IMG/VR virus record: IMGVR_UViG_3300020020_000150
Span: 1 to 25,753 of that record
Source: a virus
Direction: 5' to 3' (one strand)
DNA length: 25,753 nucleotides
The number at the start of each line of letters is the position of its first letter. Positions within the stretch are counted from its first letter, which is position 1. This document shows positions 6,626 through 12,911 of the stretch, piece after piece. Under the pieces are notes generated by a model. The model worked only from the letters and a program-made list of their open reading frames with translations, was not told where the DNA came from and searched no databases. The position numbers were made by a program, and so were the translations under genes.

Positions 6626-8521
6626 TCAATAACCGGTTCCGGTGGGGGCGACGTCCCAGTTGCTCCGTGCCTCCCGGGCCTCGCGGTCGACCATGAGCGT
6701 AGCGTGACGGTGCTCACGCTCGCCTTGAGCCGCGAGAGCCAGGCTGATAACACGGTCGTCGTGCGTCCCCTCAGCCCCTGCGGGCTTGCCGTTGTCGTCG
6801 AACACGAACGTCGTCAGCTCGCGGACGGTCTGCGGGTCTGGTATCTCGACGAGGTCCTTGCGGATCAGCTCTCCCAGGTAGTCCAGGAGAATCCATCGAG
6901 ACCGCTCGTCCGTCCGCCAGCCGATCCGCCGCTCGAAGTTCTTGGTCCGGGTGTTCTGCTCGCGCATCCAGTACAGGCGCTTGTACTTCAGGATGTCCTT
7001 GAGGTACTCCAGCACCCTCTGTCCCGACGAATGGTTGTTCTCGACTAGAACGAGCGAGTAGTCCACGGTCTGCTTCTTCTCATCCCCGCACTTGTACCAC
7101 TCGCCTGCGAGCGCGACCTGCCGCGCGAAGATGTCGCTGGCGGGCTGGCCGTGGATCATCGCTACGAGCTTGCGCTTGGTGGCGGGGTGCTCCTCTTTGG
7201 TCCGATCGTCCGTCCACGCGTCGCGAGCCAGGCGCCATACGCTGGCAGAAGAGTAGTCACGTCCACCGGCTTCCTGGACGGCTCGATCGGCGTTGACCCG
7301 GGCCTTCTGTACGAGACGACCTTCGGCCGTATCCGCTCCGAGCGTGTAGTGTTCGCCGGGCCGGGGACGCTCCCAAACTTCAACGAGTCCTCGACGAGAT
7401 GGGTGGAGGACAACGACCTGCTTGACCTCGCCTTCGAGAGTGACCGTCTTGCGCGTGAGGTTTCCCGTTGCGTCGGGATCAACGGTGTGTCGGGCGAGGC
7501 GACGAAGAGCTTCCTCGTCAAAGAACGTCGCGCCACTGAAGAGGAAAGCCTCCTCCGCAGTCGCCGGATACTCCTGCTGAAAGTCACGGATCGCGTCCTT
7601 CCCGAGGGTCGTCGGATCACCGGCGAACCGCTGAATGATCGTCCGGCGACGCCAGGCGAGGCGCGAGAGCGGCAGCACGTACTGCTGGCCGTTCCACGGG
7701 ATGCCCTCCCCCAGGGCCTGCAGTTCGAAGTCGTCAGCGTGTTTCTCGATCGAGTCCAGCTCCGCCTGTGTTGGCGGGGCGGACGTGCCGTACCCTGCGT
7801 CGTATTCCTCGTGAATCCACCAGGGGAGGAAGATGCCGAGCCACCCGCTGTCCTTCTTCTGCGTCAGGTCCCACAGCTCGTAAAAGAGGCCACCGGCGCC
7901 GTTCGGCGTAGACTCGACGATGATCTCGCTACCTTGATCAGGGACCGCTTGCATGGCGGAGACCCAGACTTGGCGCTGGGTGTTGTCGGGCCAGAACGCG
8001 ATCTCAGAACAGTGCAGCAGGCCAATCGTCGCCGCTCGCCCCGCATTGGCATCGGAAGCTGGGCGAATGTCGATCTCGCTGTCGTGCATGAAGTGCATGT
8101 GCCGCTGCCCCGCGCGGCTCTTGATCTGCGGGTGCAGGTCTTCCGGCAGCTCGGAGTAGTACCTCTCGTAGATGCCGTAGATCGCCCGGGCCCGTTCCAG
8201 GGCGTCGGCGATGATCAGCGCCTTCTGCCCCGCCCAGAGGTTCGTCTTGTGGGTGAACCGCGCTGCGACCCACGTCGACACTCCCTCCTGCCGGGCCTTC
8301 AGGACCACCGCGCGTACGCGGCCTGTCGTGCGAAGCTGTTCCTCCAGCAGCGCCTCAACGTGCCGCTGTGCGAAGTTCGGCTGGAGCGGGATCAGCTGGG
8401 CGTTCTTGTCTCGGATGCGGAGACACGCCTGCGCGTACAGCTCACGGCTCTCGCGCAACCTGGCAATGGTCTGGACCAGGGTGTCGGTGCTCCCCAGTTC
8501 ATCGTGCGGGTTGGGAACCAT
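6626..8521 (-). CDS. terL: Terminase large subunit (packaging ATPase and nuclease)
   Basis: 631 residues. This motor translocates DNA into the procapsid through the portal and cuts it. The N-terminal ATPase carries an atypical Walker A (VVLKARQEGVSTW), a Walker B-like acidic motif (TIGLLHCSEIAFW, Ser-Glu at the end) and a coupling motif (IIVESTPNGAGGLF). The C-terminal RNase H-like nuclease shows its acidic triad in YTLGADTAEGR, LVLVENNHSSGQRVLEYL and EGTHDDRVISLALA. ATG 8521 is preferred over the longer frame beginning at 8563: GGAG lies 5 bases before it, and a 23-base overlap with the small subunit is enough for coupling. Length and motif order are normal for large terminases. Confidence 0.95.
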   Translation of the reverse strand: MVPNPHDELGSTDTLVQTIARLRESRELYAQACLRIRDKNAQLIPLQPNFAQRHVEALLEEQLRTTGRVRAVVLKARQEGVSTWVAARFTHKTNLWAGQKALIIADALERARAIYGIYERYYSELPEDLHPQIKSRAGQRHMHFMHDSEIDIRPASDANAGRAATIGLLHCSEIAFWPDNTQRQVWVSAMQAVPDQGSEIIVESTPNGAGGLFYELWDLTQKKDSGWLGIFLPWWIHEEYDAGYGTSAPPTQAELDSIEKHADDFELQALGEGIPWNGQQYVLPLSRLAWRRRTIIQRFAGDPTTLGKDAIRDFQQEYPATAEEAFLFSGATFFDEEALRRLARHTVDPDATGNLTRKTVTLEGEVKQVVVLHPSRRGLVEVWERPRPGEHYTLGADTAEGRLVQKARVNADRAVQEAGGRDYSSASVWRLARDAWTDDRTKEEHPATKRKLVAMIHGQPASDIFARQVALAGEWYKCGDEKKQTVDYSLVLVENNHSSGQRVLEYLKDILKYKRLYWMREQNTRTKNFERRIGWRTDERSRWILLDYLGELIRKDLVEIPDPQTVRELTTFVFDDNGKPAGAEGTHDDRVISLALAAQGEREHRHATLMVDREAREARSNWDVAPTGTGY

Positions 8522-8894
8522 CGATCTCCGCAATCGCTGCTGCCAGCGTAGAGGGGCCTGCATCAGCGGAACCGACTGGCTCCAGCTGCCTTGCTGCCTT
8601 GATCACGTCGAGCGCCGCCTTCAGCTGCTGCGGCGTGCCGTTCCCATCGAGCGACTCGTCGATCACGCGGAGGGCCTTCGGGACCATGTCCGACAGCCCC
8701 TGCACCGCCTGTGCCCCGACGTCATCGTCGGCGGGCGTCTGAGCCTTCAGGATCAGGTCTCGGAACGACGGGTCCTTCAGCCACTTGGTGATCGTGCCCG
8801 GATCGACTTCGGCAGCGCGTGCAGCCGCAGCCTTCGTCGATCCGTCCGCGAGCGATCGTGCGGCGCGGAGACGGCCGATCTCGTTGGCGCTCAT
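8499..8894 (-). CDS. terS: Terminase small subunit
   Basis: 131 residues. Small terminase binds the packaging start site and loads the large subunit. A helix-turn-helix is visible at residues 18-45 (DGSTKAAAARAAEVDPGTI followed by TKWLKDPSFRDL). After it comes a helical oligomerisation-type segment (AVQGLSDMVPKALRVIDESL, LKAALDVIKAARQLEPVG), the usual layout for this family. The ATG at 8894 forms an ATGA overlap with the preceding gene. A GGAGGT sits directly against the ATG with no spacer, so initiation probably depends on re-initiation after the upstream gene. It is placed just before terL, as expected. Confidence 0.85.
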   Translation of the reverse strand: MSANEIGRLRAARSLADGSTKAAAARAAEVDPGTITKWLKDPSFRDLILKAQTPADDDVGAQAVQGLSDMVPKALRVIDESLDGNGTPQQLKAALDVIKAARQLEPVGSADAGPSTLAAAIAEIDGSQPAR

Positions 8895-9115
8895 ACCTCC
8901 GAGAGGAACTCGCGCGTCTTCCGGCGCACGGTGGATCGGGTGTCCTCCACCCGCTCCTTGCTGAACGCCGAACCACGGCCATCGGGGTGCCCGATCTGAT
9001 CCAGCAGCGCGTCCTTGTCGTACATCGACGTGCTGTTGGAATCCCGAAACCCCCCGGGGACCGTGCCGAAGTTCAAGCTCTTGATCTTTTCCTTGAACGT
9101 CAGCTCTTCAGCCAT
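8891..9115 (-). CDS. Hypothetical protein upstream of small terminase
   Basis: 74 residues from ATG 9115, chosen because GGAGGACAGAGGG lies just upstream; the in-frame extension to 9148 has no such signal. The sequence starts MAEELTFKEKIKSLNFGT and ends in a basic helix (KERVEDTRSTVRRKTREFL). It overlaps terS by 4 bases, so the two are co-translated. I do not recognise the family. Its position as first gene after the long structured non-coding stretch, and directly before terS, makes a packaging-related or DNA-binding role possible, but nothing in the sequence proves it. Confidence 0.65.
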   Translation of the reverse strand: MAEELTFKEKIKSLNFGTVPGGFRDSNSTSMYDKDALLDQIGHPDGRGSAFSKERVEDTRSTVRRKTREFLSEV

Positions 9116-9180
9116 GTACCCTCTGTCCTCCGGGGGGTCCCGTTCCATTTGGGTGGCGCCCCAATGCGTCCCTCAGTCCG

Positions 9181-9251
9181 TGCCCCGGGGCGGGAGTCGA
9201 ACCCGCCTTACGGCCCTCCGGGGCTGTGCGCGATGACTGCGCGCCCGCGTG
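9181..9251 (-). tRNA. Degenerate tRNA-like sequence (T-arm intact, rest weak)
   Basis: On the minus strand, GCGGG TTCGACT CCCGC (9206 to 9190) is a perfect 5-bp T-arm with the classical TTCGA loop, followed by CCCGGGGCA as a 3' acceptor strand. A D-arm-like GCGC, 9-base loop counted loosely, GCGC lies at 9242-9228. However, the anticodon arm has only a 6-base loop and an A-C mismatch, and only 4 of 7 acceptor pairs form. No identity can be assigned. It is best read as a tRNA remnant, a tmRNA-like 3' end, or a tRNA-mimicking RNA, not a working tRNA. Confidence 0.3.
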
Positions 9252-9474
9252 TCCACGCAGGAAACGCAGCCCGCTCGCGTAACGCCGACGCGTAAGTGCG
9301 CCGGTACAGACAGGCAGCAGTGGCTATCCGTCTCTCGCGCGATCAACGCTCTGGACGGACCACACGGGTTCTCCCGGGGTGCCCCCCGGCCTGTCCAAGA
9401 CGCCGTCCCTTCCGGGGCTACCGGAAGAGCGACGTACCGTGCATCTCAGCATGCTGCCCTAGCGGGTGTCTCCG

Positions 9475-9495
9475 GGCCGGGCCGCTCGCCCGGCC
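9475..9495. other. GC-rich perfect hairpin
   Basis: GGCCGGGC, loop CGCTC, GCCCGGCC. No T-run follows on either strand, so it is not a classical terminator, but it would form a very stable stem in RNA. Confidence 0.6.
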
Positions 9496-9514
9496 GGAAA
9501 CCCCTACAGTCAAA

Positions 9515-9565
9515 CGGGCGGGGGACGCCGAGTCCCATGCCTGGGGGCGCCTGAGCCCCCGCCCG
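9515..9565. other. Two mutually exclusive stems (attenuator-like)
   Basis: CGGGCGGGGG (9515-9524) pairs perfectly with CCCCCGCCCG (9556-9565). The same right arm can instead pair with GGGGGC (9543-9548) through GCCCCC (9555-9560), around a 6-base loop. The two structures cannot coexist. Confidence 0.5.
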
Positions 9566-9612
9566 CAGTGGTGGCTCCCAGGTCTCAGGCAGACCCTGCC
9601 ACCGATGATGTG

Positions 9613-10008
9613 TTACGTGGCGAGCGTGACCGCCGTCACCGCCGTGGCGGCCGAGGCCGCGGACGGGTCGGAGATCACGAGCCAGCCGGTGCCGTCGGAG
9701 ACGACCCGGAGATGCTGGCCGATGGTGCCCGCCGTGGTGATCGTGTCGGCCGTGGCGTCCGCGTGGACGACCAGCTTGTCGGCCGGGTCCGAGGCGATGA
9801 CGATCGGCTGTGCGGCGACGGTCATGAACTCGAACTGGACGCCCTTCAGGCCAGTCACGGCGTCGATCTTCGGCAGCGTGAACGTCACAGACGCGCCTGC
9901 GCCGCGGTTCGTGAACAGCTTGCCGCAGTCACGCGGCTTGACGGTGTACGCGGCGGTCTTGGCCTCCACAACGGCGGCCCAGCCACCAAAGAGCAACTTG
10001 TTCGGCAT
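9613..10008 (-). CDS. Head-fibre-like structural protein
   Basis: 131 residues from ATG 10008, with AAGGAG 6 bases upstream. The pattern AYTVKPRDCGKLFTNRGAG followed by SVTFTLPKIDAVTG and FEFMTVAAQPIVI is a recurrent phage beta-domain motif (a 'xxGKxFTNxGAxxxVTFTLP' type segment) found in capsid-decorating or fibre proteins. The C-terminus is Ala/Thr rich and ordered in short beta units (QHLRVVSDGTGWLVISD). It stands between the small-gene run and the non-coding stretch before terS, unusually far from the other structural genes. A structural role is likely; its place in the virion is not known. Confidence 0.75.
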   Translation of the reverse strand: MPNKLLFGGWAAVVEAKTAAYTVKPRDCGKLFTNRGAGASVTFTLPKIDAVTGLKGVQFEFMTVAAQPIVIASDPADKLVVHADATADTITTAGTIGQHLRVVSDGTGWLVISDPSAASAATAVTAVTLAT

Positions 10009-10069
10009 CTATCTCTCCTTCCGGGAACGGCGCCCGAAGGCGCAGGGTCAGTGCGACCGGAGCATCCGG

Positions 10070-10360
10070 CTATTGCGTGGGCTCGCCGGTCACGAGGTCC
10101 ATCAGGGAGTTGCCCCCCGTCTCGAACTCGTCACAGACGTACCCGGCGTCGATCGATCCGTTGACCAATCGGCACGTTCCTTTGCCGCGCTGCCCTCCCG
10201 ACCAGCGGAAGTGCTTGCACTTCTCGCAGCGCGTGTTCGAAGACCCGGCGTCTCGGTAGGCCACGTCGGTCTTCGCGAACTTCGTGTCGCTCGTCACGCC
10301 CTCGTCCTCGACAGCGGCGCGCTGGGGGTTGCCAGGCGAGCTGTGCGGGAAGGGTCCCAT
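10070..10360 (-). CDS. HiPIP-like small Cys protein
   Basis: 96 residues from ATG 10360, which shares one base with the stop of the preceding gene (TGATG); the longer frame upstream is shadow sequence. The core reads TDVAYRDAGSSNTRCEKCKHF, split here as TDVAYRDAGSS, then TRCEKCKHF, GKGTCRLVNGSI, and DAGYVCDEFE. The four Cys in order C-x2-C, C, C, with Tyr before and the V-G-I-G-C-F framework, match the high-potential iron-sulfur protein fold. Members of this type occur in many phages near virion genes. The ligand (Fe4S4 or zinc) cannot be told from sequence. Its job in the phage is unknown. Confidence 0.65.
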   Translation of the reverse strand: MGPFPHSSPGNPQRAAVEDEGVTSDTKFAKTDVAYRDAGSSNTRCEKCKHFRWSGGQRGKGTCRLVNGSIDAGYVCDEFETGGNSLMDLVTGEPTQ

Positions 10361-10611
10361 CAGAGCGCCTGGGACAGGATCGACATGGCGTCGCTCAACG
10401 AGACGCCCTTCGGCACCGACACGGTCTTGCCCGCGACCTGATTTCCTTCGGCCGTCCACACGTTTCCCGGCCAAGGGAATGGGTTCGTCTGCCCGCCGCC
10501 GACGGGCGGAGTGTACACGAGCGGGAGCGGCCGTGCTTCCAGGTCAGCGATCCGGGCCTCAGCCCGCGCGAGGCGCGCTTCGAGGTCCTTGATGCGGTCC
10601 TCAGACTTCAC
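10360..10611 (-). CDS. Hypothetical protein with N-terminal coiled coil
   Basis: 83 residues from GTG 10611. Residues 1-27 form a clear heptad coiled coil (KSEDRIKDLEARLARAEARI). A Pro/Gly-rich segment (YTPPVGGGQTNPFPWPGNVW) and a small C-terminal module (KTVSVPKGVSLSDAMSILSQ) follow. Its stop shares one base with the ATG of the HiPIP-like gene. Short coiled coil plus Pro-rich tail suggests an oligomeric accessory protein. Family not recognised. Confidence 0.6.
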   Translation of the reverse strand: MKSEDRIKDLEARLARAEARIADLEARPLPLVYTPPVGGGQTNPFPWPGNVWTAEGNQVAGKTVSVPKGVSLSDAMSILSQAL

Positions 10612-10614
10612 GGA

Positions 10615-10770
10615 TCACCGTCTCTTCCTGCGGACCTTGCCCGCGGTGGGCGCCTGACGCGCAGGCGCAGGCGCAGCGGTAGACGACCCGTACTCCCGGT
10701 CCCACCGGGCGGCGATCTTCGGCAGCTTCGCGTGCATGTGCCTCCGCTGCCTCTCGCTCTTGTACGGCAC
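10615..10770 (-). CDS. Small basic protein (MPYKSERQRRHMHA type)
   Basis: 51 residues from GTG 10770. The N-terminus MPYKSERQRRHMHAKLPKI, then AARWDREYG, is the widespread small phage/plasmid protein pattern that begins 'P..SE.QRR.MHA..P.IA.RW..E'. A Pro/Ala linker and a strongly basic tail (GKVRRKRR) follow. It lies between the 10779 and 10611 gene ends with no room for anything else. A weak GGGTGG precedes the start. The function of this family is not established; a nucleic-acid-binding role is plausible from charge. Confidence 0.65.
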   Translation of the reverse strand: MPYKSERQRRHMHAKLPKIAARWDREYGSSTAAPAPARQAPTAGKVRRKRR

Positions 10771-10778
10771 GATCCACC

Positions 10779-11003
10779 CTACTTGGCCTCGACCGTCACC
10801 GTCACGGTCGCGCGGACCCCGCCCTCTTCGGCGACGCCCTGGAACGACTCGGCCTTCTCACCCTTGTCGACCAGGCGGTCGGCCCCGATCACGGGGTCTT
10901 CCGTCCGAACACCGCGGGCGGCAGCGTCGACCTTGTCCTCTGCCCGAAGGCGAGCCAGATTCAGCGCGCGCTTCAGGGCCGACACCTCCACGTAGTTTGC
11001 CAT
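10779..11003 (-). CDS. Hypothetical protein
   Basis: 74 residues from ATG 11003, with AGGAGG 7 bases upstream, next to the end of the preceding gene. The N-terminal half is helical and charged (VSALKRALNLARLRAEDKVD); the C-terminal 17 residues are beta-type (GVRATVTVTVEAK). No motif is recognised. It is part of the small-gene run leading the late leftward operon. Confidence 0.6.
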   Translation of the reverse strand: MANYVEVSALKRALNLARLRAEDKVDAAARGVRTEDPVIGADRLVDKGEKAESFQGVAEEGGVRATVTVTVEAK

Positions 11004-11004
11004 G

Positions 11005-11319
11005 TCATGCCTCCTTGGAATGCCCGGCGATGGTCAGGAACCCCTCACGATCCAGGGATGCCCACCGCGGGCGCAGTCCGTACTGCTCGATCAGCTTCTT
11101 CACGTCGATCCGGAGCAGCTTGGCCGCACCCGGAGTCTCTTCGTACCAGGGGCAGGTCTTCGCGTGGAAGCTGCCCTCGGCGCAGTTGCACCCGAGGCAG
11201 TTGGTCGCGAAGATCGCGGCCCGGCTGTCCCGGTCGTCGTAGTGGCTCACGCCCGCAGTCGCTCGGTCCTTGATCGCCTGTCGGTCGGCGTGCAGAGCGG
11301 CGTCGTCGGCTAGACTCAT
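11005..11319 (-). CDS. Hypothetical Cys/His protein
   Basis: 104 residues from ATG 11319, in an ATGA overlap with the preceding gene. The N-terminal half is helical. The centre contains CLGCNCAEGSFHAKTCPWYE, a compact C-x2-C-x-C...H...C group that could bind zinc. The C-terminus has short helix/strand segments (LLRIDVKKLIEQYGLRPRW). Such mini zinc modules are common in actinobacteriophage small proteins, with no established role. Confidence 0.6.
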   Translation of the reverse strand: MSLADDAALHADRQAIKDRATAGVSHYDDRDSRAAIFATNCLGCNCAEGSFHAKTCPWYEETPGAAKLLRIDVKKLIEQYGLRPRWASLDREGFLTIAGHSKEA

Positions 11320-11588
11320 CGCCGCCTCGCGGCGGTCGAGGAGATCAGCGTGCTGGTGATCAGCTCGCCCTGCTTATCGCGCAGCTCGACGGTCGAGGCG
11401 TCCATGGCCGGGCTCGGCGGCGGGCCGATCCACAGCGTCATCTCGTCGTTCCAGCCCTTGCCCCAGCCGAACTCTTCGCCCAACGCGATCAACTCCTTCA
11501 CGAGCTTCGCGGGGACAAACTGCCAACCCGTCGCGAACTCATACCGCTTGGGCGTGTCCTGGGGAAAGTCCTTCTCATCGAGCGCCAT
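11316..11588 (-). CDS. Hypothetical protein
   Basis: 90 residues from ATG 11588 (MALDEKDFPQDTPKRYEF), which shares one base with the TGA of the glycosyltransferase-like gene (TGATG). The longer in-frame extension to 11717 lies inside that gene and is rejected. Visible are an alpha segment (AKLVKELIALGEEFGWGKGW), then ELRDKQGELITSTLIS and a basic tail. The family is not recognised. Tight coupling to the gene before it suggests a linked role. Confidence 0.6.
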   Translation of the reverse strand: MALDEKDFPQDTPKRYEFATGWQFVPAKLVKELIALGEEFGWGKGWNDEMTLWIGPPPSPAMDASTVELRDKQGELITSTLISSTAARRR

Positions 11589-12439
11589 CAGATCATCTCC
11601 TGGCGCATGTGGCCCACCCGCGCGGCGGGGACCACGACGGTCTCGAAGCCCAGCTCCGCGGCCCGGAGGCAGAAGGTGAGGTCCTCCCGGCGGTCCTGGA
11701 CGGCCTCGAAGGGCCACTCGAAGTTCTCGGCCATGTTCCTCGCGACTTCCCGCTGCACCAGCGCCAGGCCAAAGCCGACCCCGGCTACCGGGATCGGCGT
11801 GGCGAGGGTGGCGGCCCAGGCGCCCATCGCCTCCTGGCGACGGTCGGCCTCGACCTTGTCCTCGGTACTCATGTCCTCCGTCACCTCGTAGGTGGGGAGG
11901 AGGTCTTCCGGCGGCGTGGGGAGGGTCACCGACACATACTGGGGTCCGTCCAGGAACTCTGGCGCGTAGTTAGCCAGCTCTTTCCCTTCGACCTCAGCAG
12001 GCGGTTCTTGCCCCACCCACGCCGTCGGCCACGACTCTTGGCCGGTCGCTGCGGTGAAGTAAAGTGCGCCAGCGATCGCGGCATCGGCCGCTATCAGCAT
12101 CGCCACGTCCTGTGGGGCGAAAGCGATGTTCGTGTCTGCGAAGAGGAGGTACTCGTCCTCCGTCTGCAGGAAGCTCTTGAGGAGCAGGTTCAGCGCCCGA
12201 GGGCGCTCGATGGTCACCTCGACGTCCCGGGGCCGGACCATGAAGCCCAACTCGCTCGATCGGGCCGCAACCGCGATGAGGGACCGGAGGAACTCCACCC
12301 GGACGAACTCGTCGGTCAGGTACCCCATGAACACCTTCTTCGGGGCAACTCCCACTTGCGAGAGGTCCACGGCGCCGCTCGCCAGCTGTGCCTGGAACTC
12401 CTTGGCGGCTTGCCGTCGTTGCGCTCGGTTCATCGTCAT
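11588..12439 (-). CDS. Glycosyltransferase-like protein (GT-A fold, GT2-like)
   Basis: 283 residues from ATG 12439; alternatives are ATG 12433 and TTG 12445, and AGGGAA about 9 bases upstream fits 12439. The core resembles phage GT-A family proteins. It has an N-terminal Rossmann-like strand set, the donor-metal region DEYLLFADTNIAFAPQD (DTN in place of DxD), DAAIAGALYF, and a C-terminal acceptor-side motif REDLTFCLRAAELGF followed by VVPAARVGH. Phage enzymes of this type may modify DNA bases or virion or host surface glycans. It is the first gene of the late block. The family call is moderate: the metal motif is weak and no substrate is visible. Confidence 0.6.
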   Translation of the reverse strand: MTMNRAQRRQAAKEFQAQLASGAVDLSQVGVAPKKVFMGYLTDEFVRVEFLRSLIAVAARSSELGFMVRPRDVEVTIERPRALNLLLKSFLQTEDEYLLFADTNIAFAPQDVAMLIAADAAIAGALYFTAATGQESWPTAWVGQEPPAEVEGKELANYAPEFLDGPQYVSVTLPTPPEDLLPTYEVTEDMSTEDKVEADRRQEAMGAWAATLATPIPVAGVGFGLALVQREVARNMAENFEWPFEAVQDRREDLTFCLRAAELGFETVVVPAARVGHMRQEMI

Positions 12440-12544
12440 GTGCAATGTTCCCTGCTCGGGGGTACAAAGTGTTGCCAGATTTCTGCTGTGGGTCCCATAT
12501 ACATCCTACGACCCACGCGCCGAGAAGTTCCATTCGCTTGTGCC

Positions 12545-12592
12545 TGTCCACTGTACTATCCACTGTACTTGACTGTCACAGTCACTGTCACA
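12545..12592. repeat. Four contiguous 12-bp operator-like repeats
   Basis: TGTCCACTGTAC, TATCCACTGTAC, TTGACTGTCACA, GTCACTGTCACA. They form two pairs of near-identical 12-mers with a shared CTGT core. GACTGT-C-ACAGTC (12571-12583) is a perfect palindrome about one base, and ACAGT-C-ACTGT (12578-12588) another. On the minus strand each GTGACA is followed 18 bases later by TACAGT, so promoter-like pairs exist too. Confidence 0.65.
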
Positions 12593-12790
12593 ATGGATCG
12601 CATCGATTAGATGGTCGGATAGGGACGAGTAACTCCCACGACCTAACACTGCGTACCTACGCTATGGGCTAGGGGGATGAACGTCGTCCCAAACCTGATC
12701 ACCTGCAGCAGCAGCGCGCCGAGCGCGCGGGGCACGCTTACTCCCGTTCTAGACGGTCGGTGCGTCCCGCTGCCGCGGATGCAGGTCTCC

Positions 12791-12816
12791 CCCATAATGT
12801 AGCCGAACCCGTCATC
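12791..12816 (-). promoter_or_regulatory. 26-bp phage promoter element, copy A (leftward, structural block)
   Basis: On the minus strand it reads GATGAC, four bases, TCGGCTACATTATGGG. The -10 hexamer would be TACATT. Upstream on the same strand lies TCGTGCCTA, as in copy B. It points at the glycosyltransferase-like and structural genes. Confidence 0.65.
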
Positions 12817-12860
12817 TAGGCACGATTTCGTAGGCACGCAATCTATCTTCCCGCAGGTCA

Positions 12861-12890
12861 TTGACAGTATCGGCCGATCCGGTGTAGCGT
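12861..12890 (+). promoter_or_regulatory. Sigma-70-like promoter for the Gp88 operon
   Basis: A perfect -35 TTGACA (12861-12866), an 18-base spacer and TAGCGT (12885-12890, TAnnnT) as -10. The start of transcription would be close to the GGAGGTGAT ribosome binding site at 12898-12906, giving a very short leader. Confidence 0.6.
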
Positions 12891-12911
12891 CGGGTCCGGA
12901 GGTGATACCGG

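Larger units (their letters stand above)
9116..9612 (-). other. 497-base non-coding stretch upstream of the terminase genes
   Basis: I see no convincing gene on either strand. The stretch holds a tRNA-like T-arm near 9181-9251, a perfect 8-bp GC hairpin at 9475-9495 and a 10-bp long-range stem at 9515-9565 with a competing inner hairpin. The heptamer GCCCCGG occurs on the minus strand at 9218-9224 and again at 9412-9418, and both copies match the 3' CCGGGGC at 9182-9188. Position next to terS fits a packaging site or a structured leader RNA, but this is inference. Confidence 0.6.
12440..12911. other. Divergent regulatory region without genes
   Basis: About 470 bases between the leftward structural block and the rightward Gp88 operon. 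I see no supported gene. It holds four 12-bp tandem repeats (12545-12592), a short GC hairpin (12714-12728), a leftward copy of the 26-bp promoter element (12791-12816) and a rightward TTGACA promoter (12861-12890). If the leftward element is the start, the late operon has an untranslated leader of about 340 bases. Confidence 0.65.

Noticed and set aside
7151-8551. A 466-codon open frame on the plus strand
   Set aside because: Antisense to the large terminase, with no recognisable features.
9181-9256. A working tRNA gene
   Set aside because: Only the T-arm is good; the anticodon arm has a 6-base loop with a mismatch and the acceptor stem forms 4 of 7 pairs, so I list it only as tRNA-like.
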